This document shows positions 1 to 7,193 of a DNA stretch of 36,780 nucleotides, piece by piece (position 1 is the first letter of the stretch; each line of letters starts with the position of its first letter). A program made the translations under genes and the position numbers. The DNA lies in assembly GCA_029256485.1 (NCBI GenBank), contig JAQSXU010000034.1:1-36780 (forward strand), in the 5' to 3' direction. This DNA comes from Clostridiaceae bacterium (GTDB taxonomy: Bacteria > Bacillota_A > Clostridia > Clostridiales > Clostridiaceae). The notes below the pieces were generated by a model that worked only from the letters and a program-made list of their open reading frames with translations, did not search any database and was not told where the DNA came from.

Positions 1-1
1 A

Positions 2-448
2 ACAGAAATTAACTATGAATATGAAGGAATATACTTCGATAATGATAATCCTGAATTGGCTGAATCTGTTAATGTTGTAATAAGCGGTAAAATAAGCAAG
101 GATACTTGGTTAAGGCCAGAAGCATTTGTAGGCAATATTTCTATAGATAATACAAGTATAGAAATCACAAAACCATTATTATTCAGTTATTTACGGGATA
201 CTAATAACTTGTATTTAACTGATTTTGAAGAAGAAAATGGATGGAGTTTTCATCCAGATTCTCTCTTAAAACACTTTGACAGTAATGAAGTTTGGTGGGA
301 TATATGTATGGATAAAAAGTTTTCTATGATTACTATTGTGCCAATAGAATCTGGCAGAAGTTCAACTGAAAGAATTGCAGCACCATGCAATAATAGGGAG
401 GATGCAATTAGAATTAACAGGATGCTTATGAGCGGCATGATGGATTGA
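2..448 (+). CDS. Hypothetical protein, 5' end cut by window (same family as 36203-36666)
   Basis: The frame is open from base 2 to the stop at 446-448, so the start and any N-terminal membrane anchor lie outside the window. The visible ~148 residues look like a soluble beta-rich domain. An opening YEGIYFDNDNPE...VVISGK resembles YDAIIYNNSNHE...ITIKG in the gene at 36203, so the two appear to be distant paralogues. In both places this gene is followed by the same second gene (710 here, 36708 at the other end), which indicates a duplicated gene pair. Function is unknown; an extracytoplasmic location is inferred only from the paralogue's N-terminal hydrophobic segment. Confidence 0.7.
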   Translation, partial: TEINYEYEGIYFDNDNPELAESVNVVISGKISKDTWLRPEAFVGNISIDNTSIEITKPLLFSYLRDTNNLYLTDFEEENGWSFHPDSLLKHFDSNEVWWDICMDKKFSMITIVPIESGRSSTERIAAPCNNREDAIRINRMLMSGMMD

Positions 449-709
449 CGAAATTGAGAAAGCAGGTCTGAAAACTTCAATAGTCATGTAGTGCAAGCCT
501 TGTTGCTACCTGAAAAACAATCTCAAAATATTGAACAAATTACAGAAAAGTGTAGTCTAACATAATATAGAATAACTTGTGCTAAACTATAAGTTATAAA
601 TTTAAACAGTTCACAATAATTGATGTTCGCATCAGTAAAATTATATGTTAATAGAAAGTGTTTATTAAGAAAATATTTAAACTTTTTAAATTAAATTTTG
701 GGGGATGTA
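449..709 (+). other. Intergenic stretch with a coding relic and the edge of a long repeat
   Basis: Positions 458-561 stay open in one frame and read as the C-terminus of some protein (ending ALLLPEKQSQNIEQITEK, stop at 559-561), but no start or ribosome site precedes it, so it is probably a relic. At 625-646 sits one copy of a short motif (TTCGCATCAGTAAAATTATA) that recurs in the 33-35 kb array. From 648 onward the sequence is nearly identical to the end of the window. In that other copy the first 20 bases encode the C-terminus of the upstream gene; here they are non-coding, so this is a recombinant junction. Confidence 0.5.
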
Positions 710-782
710 ATGAAAAAAATTGCGCTTGTTATTCTATCAGTATTAATTATTTTGGTAATAGGGAGGTTTTTATCTATAGAGC
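648..782 (+). repeat. Direct repeat, left copy (partner 36646-36780)
   Basis: About 135 bp match positions 36646-36780 at an offset of 35,998 bp with only a few mismatches, and the match runs off the window end. It covers the leader, the ribosome site GGGGGATGTA and the first codons of the gene at 710. It records duplication of a gene unit rather than a transposon end: no transposase or inverted termini are seen. Confidence 0.9.
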
Positions 783-1114
783 CTACTTTAAGGGGTTTTT
801 ATCAAAGTGATGAAGTCAATGGATACTTTGTTCAAATATTATTTCGAGAGAAGGATAAAAGTTTTGTTGAATGGATTAGTAATAGAGAAGTTGATCGAGG
901 AACCTACACAAAAATCGATACAAACGTATATATAATTAAGAGCAATAAACAAAATGTTGAAATAACATTAAATGGTGATAATTCTTTTGAGATATCTATA
1001 AACAAATTAAATGAAGGAAACCCAATTACCATGAAGAATATTTCATCGGAAGATCATAATAGAGGTTTTGGTAATTTTGATGATGTAGATGAATATAAAT
1101 CTCTGCTTGATTAA
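710..1114 (+). CDS. Small membrane-anchored or secreted hypothetical protein
   Basis: 134 aa. The ATG at 710 is preferred over the upstream in-frame TTG because GGGGGATGTA sits directly before it. One hydrophobic segment (residues ~3-22) acts as signal or anchor; there is no lipobox cysteine. The remaining ~110 residues are polar and beta-rich (GYFVQILFREKD, VDRGTYTKIDTNVYII). A near-identical N-terminus starts at 36708, so this is a duplicated gene. Function is not recognised. It is followed by three tiny membrane-protein genes in the same direction. Confidence 0.75.
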   Translation: MKKIALVILSVLIILVIGRFLSIEPTLRGFYQSDEVNGYFVQILFREKDKSFVEWISNREVDRGTYTKIDTNVYIIKSNKQNVEITLNGDNSFEISINKLNEGNPITMKNISSEDHNRGFGNFDDVDEYKSLLD

Positions 1115-1159
1115 AACTTGTTGCAAATTATTTAATTTCTTAAAAAAGGGGGAAGATTA

Positions 1160-1390
1160 ATGAGCAAAAATGCAAAATTACTTTATTGCATATTAGGAAG
1201 TGTTTTACTTTCTTTATTAAATAATCCTATACTTGAAAGTTCTAGATTTGGTATTTTCGAAAGCCTTCATGGTAATAATTGGGCTGTAGTTTATCAAATT
1301 TATTATTTACTGATAAATGTATTGTCATGGGTAGGTTTTATATTACTAATAGTTTTTTCAATTAACTTAATTAAAAATAACATTAAATAA
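1160..1390 (+). CDS. Small two-helix membrane protein
   Basis: 76 aa, preceded by AAAAAGGGGGAAGATTA. Two hydrophobic stretches (about residues 7-22 and 44-70) predict two membrane helices with a short lysine/asparagine-rich tail. It resembles the 80-aa protein at 1633 in layout (MSx5L, an NN pair after the first helix, a Val/Ser/Gly-rich second helix), suggesting an old duplication. Same-strand, closely spaced neighbours point to one transcript. Function unknown. Confidence 0.7.
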   Translation: MSKNAKLLYCILGSVLLSLLNNPILESSRFGIFESLHGNNWAVVYQIYYLLINVLSWVGFILLIVFSINLIKNNIK

Positions 1391-1430
1391 GAAAAATATT
1401 TATTATATAACGAATGTGGGGGAGGTAAAT

Positions 1431-1568
1431 ATGAATCTTACAGCTACAGTTGCTGGGTATATGGGTTTAGGAATAATGTTTATAGATTTGTTTCTAAAGA
1501 TAATGGCTATATATACCATGTTTATGATTGCAAAAGCAATTAAAACATATATAAAGAATAATTCATAA
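1431..1568 (+). CDS. Micro-membrane protein, KAxxxYIxxNS family
   Basis: 45 aa, starting MNLTATVAGYMG and ending KAIKTYIKNNS. A very good ribosome site (GGGGGAGG, 7 nt before ATG) supports it as real despite its size. One long hydrophobic helix (residues ~8-33) is followed by a basic amphipathic tail. The tail matches those of the genes at 31944 (KALKIYINKNS) and 33383 (LQALNIYINKNSR), which lie in the ECF-sigma-linked array at the other end of the window. Single-pass membrane protein of unknown function; role as a small regulator or immunity-type peptide would be guesswork. Confidence 0.7.
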   Translation: MNLTATVAGYMGLGIMFIDLFLKIMAIYTMFMIAKAIKTYIKNNS

Positions 1569-1632
1569 AATATTTAATTATAAGTAAATCAGCAGAAAAT
1601 ATTTAAAGATTCTTATTGAAAGGGGAAGTTCA

Positions 1633-1875
1633 ATGAGTAATGGGACAAAATATTTATTCAGGATACTAACAGGCATAATTTTATTTTTAACTAACAATGA
1701 TTTCACATGGAAAATAGTAAACCATTTTGCAAATATTAACGGAGATCTAAGTGTCAATATAGTGAGCACATTTAGAAAGGTATTAGTCATTGTGTCTTTA
1801 ATTGGGCTGATTATTGCTTTACTTAATGCTGCATTATTATTTTTTTTAACATTCAATAAGGAGAAAAAGGGTTGA
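1633..1875 (+). CDS. Small two-helix membrane protein
   Basis: 80 aa with ribosome site GAAAGGGGAAGTTCA before the ATG. Hydrophobic segments at residues ~8-20 and ~48-73 predict two membrane helices, with a KEKKG basic C-terminus. It resembles the 76-aa protein at 1160 in pattern. It is the last convincing gene of the left array; the trpS promoter begins about 100 bp downstream. Function unknown. Confidence 0.65.
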   Translation: MSNGTKYLFRILTGIILFLTNNDFTWKIVNHFANINGDLSVNIVSTFRKVLVIVSLIGLIIALLNAALLFFLTFNKEKKG

Positions 1876-1981
1876 ATATTGATGAAAGAGCTTAATAGAA
1901 AAAAAACTAACAAGGTTATAATTGGTAATTTTAGTATAATGTAATAGTTTATATTATTCAAATAGTTTCGACTTTTTTGAC

Positions 1982-2010
1982 TTGACAAAAAATTTCTCCA
2001 GACATATTAT
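1982..2010 (+). promoter_or_regulatory. Sigma-A promoter of trpS
   Basis: TTGACA (1982-1987), 17-bp spacer, TATTAT (2005-2010). The expected start near 2017 lies just before the T-box leader. Confidence 0.85.
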
Positions 2011-2029
2011 GTAATAAAATATAAACCGT

Positions 2030-2262
2030 TGAATGAGAATAGTAAACATATTAAATTGAATTCCAGAGAGCTATTGGAGGTGGGAATATAGCATTCATTT
2101 TATGTTGAATGGACTCATGAGGGCAACCCGAAAGTGTAAGAGTAGGCGTTGACGGAAATCCTAACCGTTATGATGGAAGCATATGATGGTATGTGAAACT
2201 TGCTATTTGGGTGGCAAAACAGATAATAGACTTCTGTCCCTTTGGGATAGAAGTTTTTTGTT
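2030..2262 (+). promoter_or_regulatory. T-box leader (tRNA-Trp responsive) of trpS
   Basis: The leader shows the T-box landmarks in order: an AGAG-containing stem I (about 2066), a specifier-loop context GAATGGACTC (about 2110) that places TGG, the tryptophan codon, at the specifier position, the AGTAGGCGTTGACGG segment (about 2140-2155), and the TGGGTGGCAAAAC T-box element (about 2208-2220; the usual sequence is AGGGTGGNACCGCG). It ends in a terminator 65 bp before trpS. By family knowledge, uncharged tRNA-Trp would stabilise the antiterminator and allow trpS transcription. The T-box element departs from consensus after GGTGG, which is tolerated in clostridial examples. Confidence 0.9.
2230..2259 (+). 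terminator. Regulatory terminator of the trpS T-box
   Basis: Stem ACTTCTgTCCC / GGGAtAGAAGT with loop TTT, then a T run. It sits immediately after the T-box element, where antitermination acts. Confidence 0.9.
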
Positions 2263-2326
2263 TATTAAATTTTATGAATGATGGTTTTGTTGTTCATTCT
2301 AAATAAAATTATAGGAGGATTTAAAT

Positions 2327-3316
2327 ATGAAAAGAATTTTAACAGGAGACAGGACAACCGGGAAGTTACACTTGGGACATTATGTAGGAAGTCTTCAAAA
2401 CAGAGTAAAATTACAAGATGAATATGATACCTTCATTATTTTAGCAGATATACAGGCTTTAACAACGCATTTTGAACAACCAGAGTTAATTAATAAAGGT
2501 ATCTATGATGTTGCAATCGACAATTTATCTGTAGGATTAGATCCAAATAAGGTAACTATTTTCTTGCAATCTAAAATCAGCTCAATCGCAGAATTAACAA
2601 TATTTTATTCAATGCTTGTTTCAGTAAATTCGTTGCGTCATAATCCGACCATAAAGACCGAGGCAAAGCAATATGGGTACGATGATTTAAGCTATGGTTT
2701 TTTAGGTTATCCTGTCAGTCAAACAGCAGATATTACTTTCTGTAATGCTGATTTAGTTCCAGTTGGCGAAGATCAGATTCCTCACATAGAACTGGGAAGA
2801 AAAATTGTCAGAAGGTTTAATGATTTATATGGTAATGGCAGAATCATAATTAAGGAGCCACAAGCCTTAATCAGTGATACGCCTCGACTCATTGGTTTGG
2901 ATGGAAATTCTAAGATGGGTAAAAGCCTTGGCAATGCAATATATTTATCTGATACTGTTGAAGATGTAAATAAAAAGATAAAATCAGCAGTTACCGATAA
3001 AAATAGGATAAGCGTAAAAGATAAGGGTAATCCAGATATATGTACAATTAGTAAATATCATAAGGCATTTAATCATTATGAATACGATAATATTTGTGAA
3101 ATGTGCAAAAACGCCAGCATTGGTTGTGTGGCTTGTAAAAATGATTTGTCAAAAAAGATAAATCAGCTCCTTGAGCCATTTAGAGAAAAACGAGCTTATT
3201 ATGAAGAAAATATTAATGAGGTCCGGGATATTATACTTGCTGGCAGCCAAAAAGCAAACATGATTGGAAATGAAACTGTTGATGTTGTTAAAAAGGCTAT
3301 GAGTATCCATATATAA
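2327..3316 (+). CDS. trpS: Tryptophanyl-tRNA synthetase with an iron-sulfur type cysteine motif
   Basis: 329 aa, full length for class Ic TrpRS. It charges tRNA-Trp using ATP in the cytosol. The HIGH-type signature is at GDRTTGKLHLGHY (residues 7-19) and the KMSKS-type loop is KMGKS (196-200). Four cysteines spaced C239-x20-C260-x6-C267-x2-C270 resemble the [4Fe-4S] motif described in Thermotoga maritima TrpRS (C-x22-C-x6-C-x2-C), so this enzyme probably binds a cluster near the anticodon-binding region; an additional Cys is at 257. Start chosen by ATAGGAGGATTTAAAT upstream. Controlled by the T-box directly upstream. Confidence 0.97.
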   Translation: MKRILTGDRTTGKLHLGHYVGSLQNRVKLQDEYDTFIILADIQALTTHFEQPELINKGIYDVAIDNLSVGLDPNKVTIFLQSKISSIAELTIFYSMLVSVNSLRHNPTIKTEAKQYGYDDLSYGFLGYPVSQTADITFCNADLVPVGEDQIPHIELGRKIVRRFNDLYGNGRIIIKEPQALISDTPRLIGLDGNSKMGKSLGNAIYLSDTVEDVNKKIKSAVTDKNRISVKDKGNPDICTISKYHKAFNHYEYDNICEMCKNASIGCVACKNDLSKKINQLLEPFREKRAYYEENINEVRDIILAGSQKANMIGNETVDVVKKAMSIHI

Positions 3317-3429
3317 CATTATGACTTTCTCCTACTTTAATTATAACAGACTTTTGAAGGAAGATAAAGACTATTCATTATTTTGTCCTTCTGCTAAAAT
3401 GTTCTAAAAGGATATGGGAGGAATATATT

Positions 3430-4068
3430 ATGAATACTATTAATACAAAAGAATGCTATAATGCTTTATTAGCACAGAAGCTGATTGAGGAGTTTAAAAA
3501 AAGAAATATGGAAGGACTTTATTGCGCGTCAAAAGAAGATGCTCTTAAAAAAGTTCTTGAGATGATTCCTAAAGTCAGTCTAGTTTCCTGCGGAAGTTCT
3601 GTTACACTTGATGAAATTGGTTTGCGTGCTGCATTAAAAAGTGATGGATACAATTTTTTAGACCCTAAAGACGCGCAATCACAAGGTGCTAGTGCGATGG
3701 AGAAAATTGCCCACCAAGCATTAAGCGCTGATTACTTTTTAATGAGTTCCAATGCTATATCAGCTACAGGTGAAATGGTAAATGCAGATGGCATTGGCAA
3801 CAGGGTAGCCCCACTTATTTTTGGACCGAAAAATGTCATAGTAATAGCAGGAATCAATAAGATAGAGCCAAATTTAGATGCAGCCATACTTCGGGTGAAA
3901 AACTATGCTGCACAAATGATATGTTTAGCATTTAAGAAGGACTACTCAAATTTTGATGATCTTTCTAAAGTAGCGGAAGATAGCTGTAATCAGCTTGTAA
4001 TTACAAGTGGGTCAGTGTTTAAAGGACGAATTAAGGTAATAATAGTTGGAGAAAGTTTAGGATATTAG
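3430..4068 (+). CDS. LUD-domain protein (DUF162 / LutC-YkgG-like)
   Basis: 212 aa; ribosome site GGGAGGAATATATT before ATG. The LUD fold is recognisable from SKEDALKKVLEMIP, VSCGSSVTLDEIGL (about residues 56-69) and the long conserved core SSNAISATGEMVNADGIGNRV through GPKNVIVIAGINKI. LUD proteins include lactate-utilisation subunits (LutB/LutC), but this stand-alone, clostridial-type member has no lutAB neighbours and its substrate is unknown. It follows trpS by 113 bp on the same strand but has its own strong start. The C-terminal 40 residues (from about 170) look less typical of the family. Confidence 0.85.
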   Translation: MNTINTKECYNALLAQKLIEEFKKRNMEGLYCASKEDALKKVLEMIPKVSLVSCGSSVTLDEIGLRAALKSDGYNFLDPKDAQSQGASAMEKIAHQALSADYFLMSSNAISATGEMVNADGIGNRVAPLIFGPKNVIVIAGINKIEPNLDAAILRVKNYAAQMICLAFKKDYSNFDDLSKVAEDSCNQLVITSGSVFKGRIKVIIVGESLGY

Positions 4069-4245
4069 CATTAAGATACAGAAAATATTGGGTTTCGTTT
4101 TATGATAGGAAGAAAAAAAGGAACTGGAAGTTCCAGGTTCGAATTAAGGCTTTTATTGTTTACTGTAAGTAAAATAAGTTTACAAGATTTATGTTTATTT
4201 TCAAATTGACACTGAAAAATAGTTATTCAATATAAGAATGGAAAG

Positions 4246-4295
4246 ACTCCTTCTTAGTATTAAAATAGATTTATGTATCATCACTAAGAAGGAGT
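4246..4295 (-). terminator. Stem-loop downstream of nhaC
   Basis: Perfect 12-bp inverted repeat ACTCCTTCTTAG / CTAAGAAGGAGT with a 26-nt loop, ~50 bp past the nhaC stop. In the leftward direction it is followed by CTTTCC, only weakly T-rich, so it is a likely but not textbook terminator; it may also stop rightward transcription from the LUD gene. Confidence 0.55.
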
Positions 4296-4341
4296 TAATT
4301 AATTAATGTCTAAATCTTATTAATGTTTATAATTGTTATAA

Positions 4342-5757
4342 TTATAAATTTGTTTGTATTTGCTCATACACCTTTTTACTTGGAATTTCGCCAGTTTTCC
4401 ATTGAAATTTATTTGTAAAGCCAAAAGCAATTGATATTAAAGGAACAACCCAGCATAATACAGCAAATGGCGCATATTCTAAGGTGCTTACTCCAAGAGT
4501 ACCAGCCATAAATACCCCACATGTATTCCATGGAACTAAAGGTGATGTTATTGTACCAGCATCTTCTAGTGTTCTTGATAATGTTTGTGGTAGCATGTTT
4601 TTCTTTTTAAATTCTGTTATAAACATTCTACCCCCAATTACTATACTGGTATATTGACTTGCTGTTACCATATTTAAAGCAATTACACTTATTACCGTAC
4701 TACAAACTAACCCCCCTACTGTCTTCGTAAACCTTATCATTTTACTTAATAAAACTTGAAGTACACCAGATTTTTCTAATATTGTACCTAAAGCAATACC
4801 AAGCATTGCTAAGCTGCAGGTCCAGTTCATGCTTTGGAATCCTCCTCGGCTTAACAATGAATCTATTTCAGGTAAACCTATTGAAGATACATAACCACTA
4901 TCCATAATTTTGGTTATTGTAGAAATACTTTCTCCTTGCATAAAAATAGCTATTAATGCTGCTACTATAGTTGCAATAACCAAAGTAATTAATGATGGAA
5001 CCTTTTTTATTGCTGCTACTATTACTATAACAGGAGGTATTAAAGTTATAATATTTAAATTATAATTTTGTTCAATAGCAACTAAAATACTGTTTATTGA
5101 TTCAATGTTTGCGTTGCCACTATGATTAAATCCTAAAATCAAATAAATAAGCAAAGCTATTAAAAATCCAGGGGTAGTTGTATAAAACATTGATTTAATA
5201 TGATCAAATAAATCGCCTTCTGCAACAGCAGGAGCTAAATTTGTTGTGTCAGACATAGGAGACATTTTATCACCTAAGTAAGCTCCTGAAATAATTGCAC
5301 CTGCCGTCATTGCTGGGTTTATTCCAAGACCACCTCCAACACCCATTAATGCAACACCAACAGTGCCAGCTGTAGACCATGAACTACCTGTTGCTATTGA
5401 AACTACACTGCATACAAGGCAAGTAGTTACCAAAAATACTGAAGGATGAATTAATTTTAAACCCCAATAAATTATTATTGGAACAGTACCGCTTGCTATC
5501 CATGTACCAATTAACGCACCAATAACATATAGTATCAGTAATGGTGGAAAGGCTAATTTACCTGCATCTTCAATGTGATTCATTATGTCTTCCCACTTAT
5601 AACCATTAATAAGTAGTACAAATACGGCAAATGCTGTAACAGTTATTAATGTAATATGAATAGGAATATTAAAAATAAACACTGATGAAGACATTGCTAA
5701 AATCATAAATAATAGTATTATTACAGATGATTTAAGACTGGGTAGTTTTTTATCCAT
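4342..5757 (-). CDS. nhaC: NhaC-family Na+/H+ antiporter
   Basis: 471 aa from the ATG at 5757, which has AAAGGAGA 8 nt upstream; an earlier in-frame ATG (5823) lacks a ribosome site. About eleven to twelve membrane helices. Family hallmarks include GSSWSTAGTVGVALMGVG, GAIISGAYLGDKMSPMSDTTNLAP (about residues 155-178) and the late APFAVLCW region. NhaC proteins exchange Na+ for H+, and some relatives move carboxylates or amino acids with Na+. It lies 99 bp downstream of ald in the same direction, with no terminator between them, so co-transcription from the sigma-54 promoter is likely. A role coupling alanine catabolism to ion balance, or alanine/pyruvate exchange, is inference. Confidence 0.9.
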   Translation of the reverse strand: MDKKLPSLKSSVIILLFMILAMSSSVFIFNIPIHITLITVTAFAVFVLLINGYKWEDIMNHIEDAGKLAFPPLLILYVIGALIGTWIASGTVPIIIYWGLKLIHPSVFLVTTCLVCSVVSIATGSSWSTAGTVGVALMGVGGGLGINPAMTAGAIISGAYLGDKMSPMSDTTNLAPAVAEGDLFDHIKSMFYTTTPGFLIALLIYLILGFNHSGNANIESINSILVAIEQNYNLNIITLIPPVIVIVAAIKKVPSLITLVIATIVAALIAIFMQGESISTITKIMDSGYVSSIGLPEIDSLLSRGGFQSMNWTCSLAMLGIALGTILEKSGVLQVLLSKMIRFTKTVGGLVCSTVISVIALNMVTASQYTSIVIGGRMFITEFKKKNMLPQTLSRTLEDAGTITSPLVPWNTCGVFMAGTLGVSTLEYAPFAVLCWVVPLISIAFGFTNKFQWKTGEIPSKKVYEQIQTNL

Positions 5758-5856
5758 AATTTTTCTCCTTTTGAATTGGGTTATTATAATCATATTTAAA
5801 GTTGAAGGCTGCAACAGTTGCAAATAAAATCAGCTTGTTAAACAATTAAAATAATT

Positions 5857-6972
5857 TTAATACTTAACTAAAGCATCAATTACATTAACGTATGGCAAAT
5901 TAAAAGCATCGGCAGTTGGTTTGAAAGTTAAATCACCTTTAACAAAATCTAATCCATGTATTAAATTTTTGTTTTCTTTTGCCGCTTTTAACCATCCTTT
6001 ATTTGCAATTTCTAAAATATATGGAATTGTAGCATTAGATAATACGGTTGATGAGGTATTTGATACAGCACTTGGTAAATTTGGTATACCAATATGTCTG
6101 ATGCCATCAACGACAAAAACTGGATTATCATGAGTACTGTATTGTGAAGTTTCAATAGCACCACCTGGTTCAGCATCAATGTCGACTATTAATGAATTAG
6201 GTTTAATGTATTTTAACATATCTCTAGAAAGAATAGTTAATCCGGGAAACCATTTAACAGCGTTAATTACCAAATCAGCATTAGAGATTGCTTTAATTAC
6301 GTTTGCCTTATTAGAGAATAAAGTTTTTGCTTGAGGCAATAAATAAGTTTCAACTTCTCTCATCCTTTTAATGTTAGTATCCATTAATGTAACATCAGCA
6401 CCTAAGCCTATACCCAATTTAGCAGCGCGAAGTCCAACATTTCCTGCACCAAAAATTACGATTTTGACATTATCAGCTCCTGGTGCTCCACAAACAAGTT
6501 TACCATTTCCGCCGTTAGTGTTAAATAAATTATAAACGCCTACAAGTAATCCAACATCACCTGCAACCTCACTCATTGGTACCAATAATGGGAATTCATT
6601 ATTTTCATCTTGTACATCTTCATAAGCAAATGCAACAACTTTTTTTTCCAGCAATGCTTTAGTTTGGGGTAATCTGTTAGCAGAATGAATATAAGTCATT
6701 ATTATGTGATTTTCTTTCAATAAACCAAATTCCTCAGGTAATATTTCTTTTACCTTGACTATTAATTCTGCTTTTTCATAAACCTCATACATGTTTACTG
6801 CAATATCCGCGCCGGCATCTTTATATTCTTCATTCGTAAAGCATCCCAAAGCACCTGCATTTGTTTCAACGATAACTTTATGCCCAGCATCCACTAATTT
6901 TTTTACATTAGAGGGTATAATTGAAACTCTGAATTCTCCTTCTTTAATTTCTTTTGGTATTCCTATAATCAT
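5857..6972 (-). CDS. ald: Alanine dehydrogenase
   Basis: 371 aa, exact family length. Catalyses NAD-dependent L-alanine deamination to pyruvate and ammonium (reversible). Key residues fall at their canonical numbers: R15, K75 (KVKE) and H96 (IHSANR); the Rossmann motif GAGNVG is at 175-180. Ribosome site GGAAGGAGCAAAAAA before ATG at 6972. A sigma-54 promoter lies 48-64 bp upstream of the start and three palindromic activator sites lie beyond it, so expression probably depends on the adjacent PAS-AAA regulator. First gene of the probable ald-nhaC operon. Confidence 0.97.
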   Translation of the reverse strand: MIIGIPKEIKEGEFRVSIIPSNVKKLVDAGHKVIVETNAGALGCFTNEEYKDAGADIAVNMYEVYEKAELIVKVKEILPEEFGLLKENHIIMTYIHSANRLPQTKALLEKKVVAFAYEDVQDENNEFPLLVPMSEVAGDVGLLVGVYNLFNTNGGNGKLVCGAPGADNVKIVIFGAGNVGLRAAKLGIGLGADVTLMDTNIKRMREVETYLLPQAKTLFSNKANVIKAISNADLVINAVKWFPGLTILSRDMLKYIKPNSLIVDIDAEPGGAIETSQYSTHDNPVFVVDGIRHIGIPNLPSAVSNTSSTVLSNATIPYILEIANKGWLKAAKENKNLIHGLDFVKGDLTFKPTADAFNLPYVNVIDALVKY

Positions 6973-7019
6973 TTTTTTGCTCCTTCCTTTATTTAGAAAT
7001 TTAATACGTATTTATATAG

Positions 7020-7036
7020 AGCAAAATTCATGCCAA
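7020..7036 (-). promoter_or_regulatory. Sigma-54 (-24/-12) promoter of ald-nhaC
   Basis: On the minus strand the sequence is TTGGCATGAATTTTGCT, matching the -24/-12 consensus TTGGCAYRNNNNTTGCW, with correct GG-to-GC spacing. The predicted transcription start (~7010) is about 38 nt before the ald start codon. Confidence 0.9.
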
Positions 7037-7089
7037 TCAAAAAACAGCTAAAATTCAACAGATTAGCTGCTTTTAATTAATAATAACAG

Positions 7090-7193
7090 GTAAAAAAATT
7101 TTTACTTGAAAATATAGTAAATTAAGGAAAGTGTTTAATGCCATTGTTAATTATTGTGAAGTAAAAAAAACTTTACTGTAAAAAATTTTTTAC
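7090..7193. promoter_or_regulatory. Three 16-bp palindromic sites, probable enhancer (UAS) for the sigma-54 activator
   Basis: GTAAA-N6-TTTAC occurs three times: 7090-7105, 7161-7176 and 7178-7193 (the last is a perfect palindrome, GTAAAAAATTTTTTAC). Their centres lie about 90, 160 and 175 bp upstream of the predicted ald start site, the usual distance for bacterial enhancer-binding proteins. The last copy overlaps the stop codon of the regulator gene. Confidence 0.75.

Noticed and set aside
1882..1944. 20-codon ORF after the left array
   Set aside because: Reasonable spacing to a purine-rich stretch but no similarity to other array proteins; too short to support.
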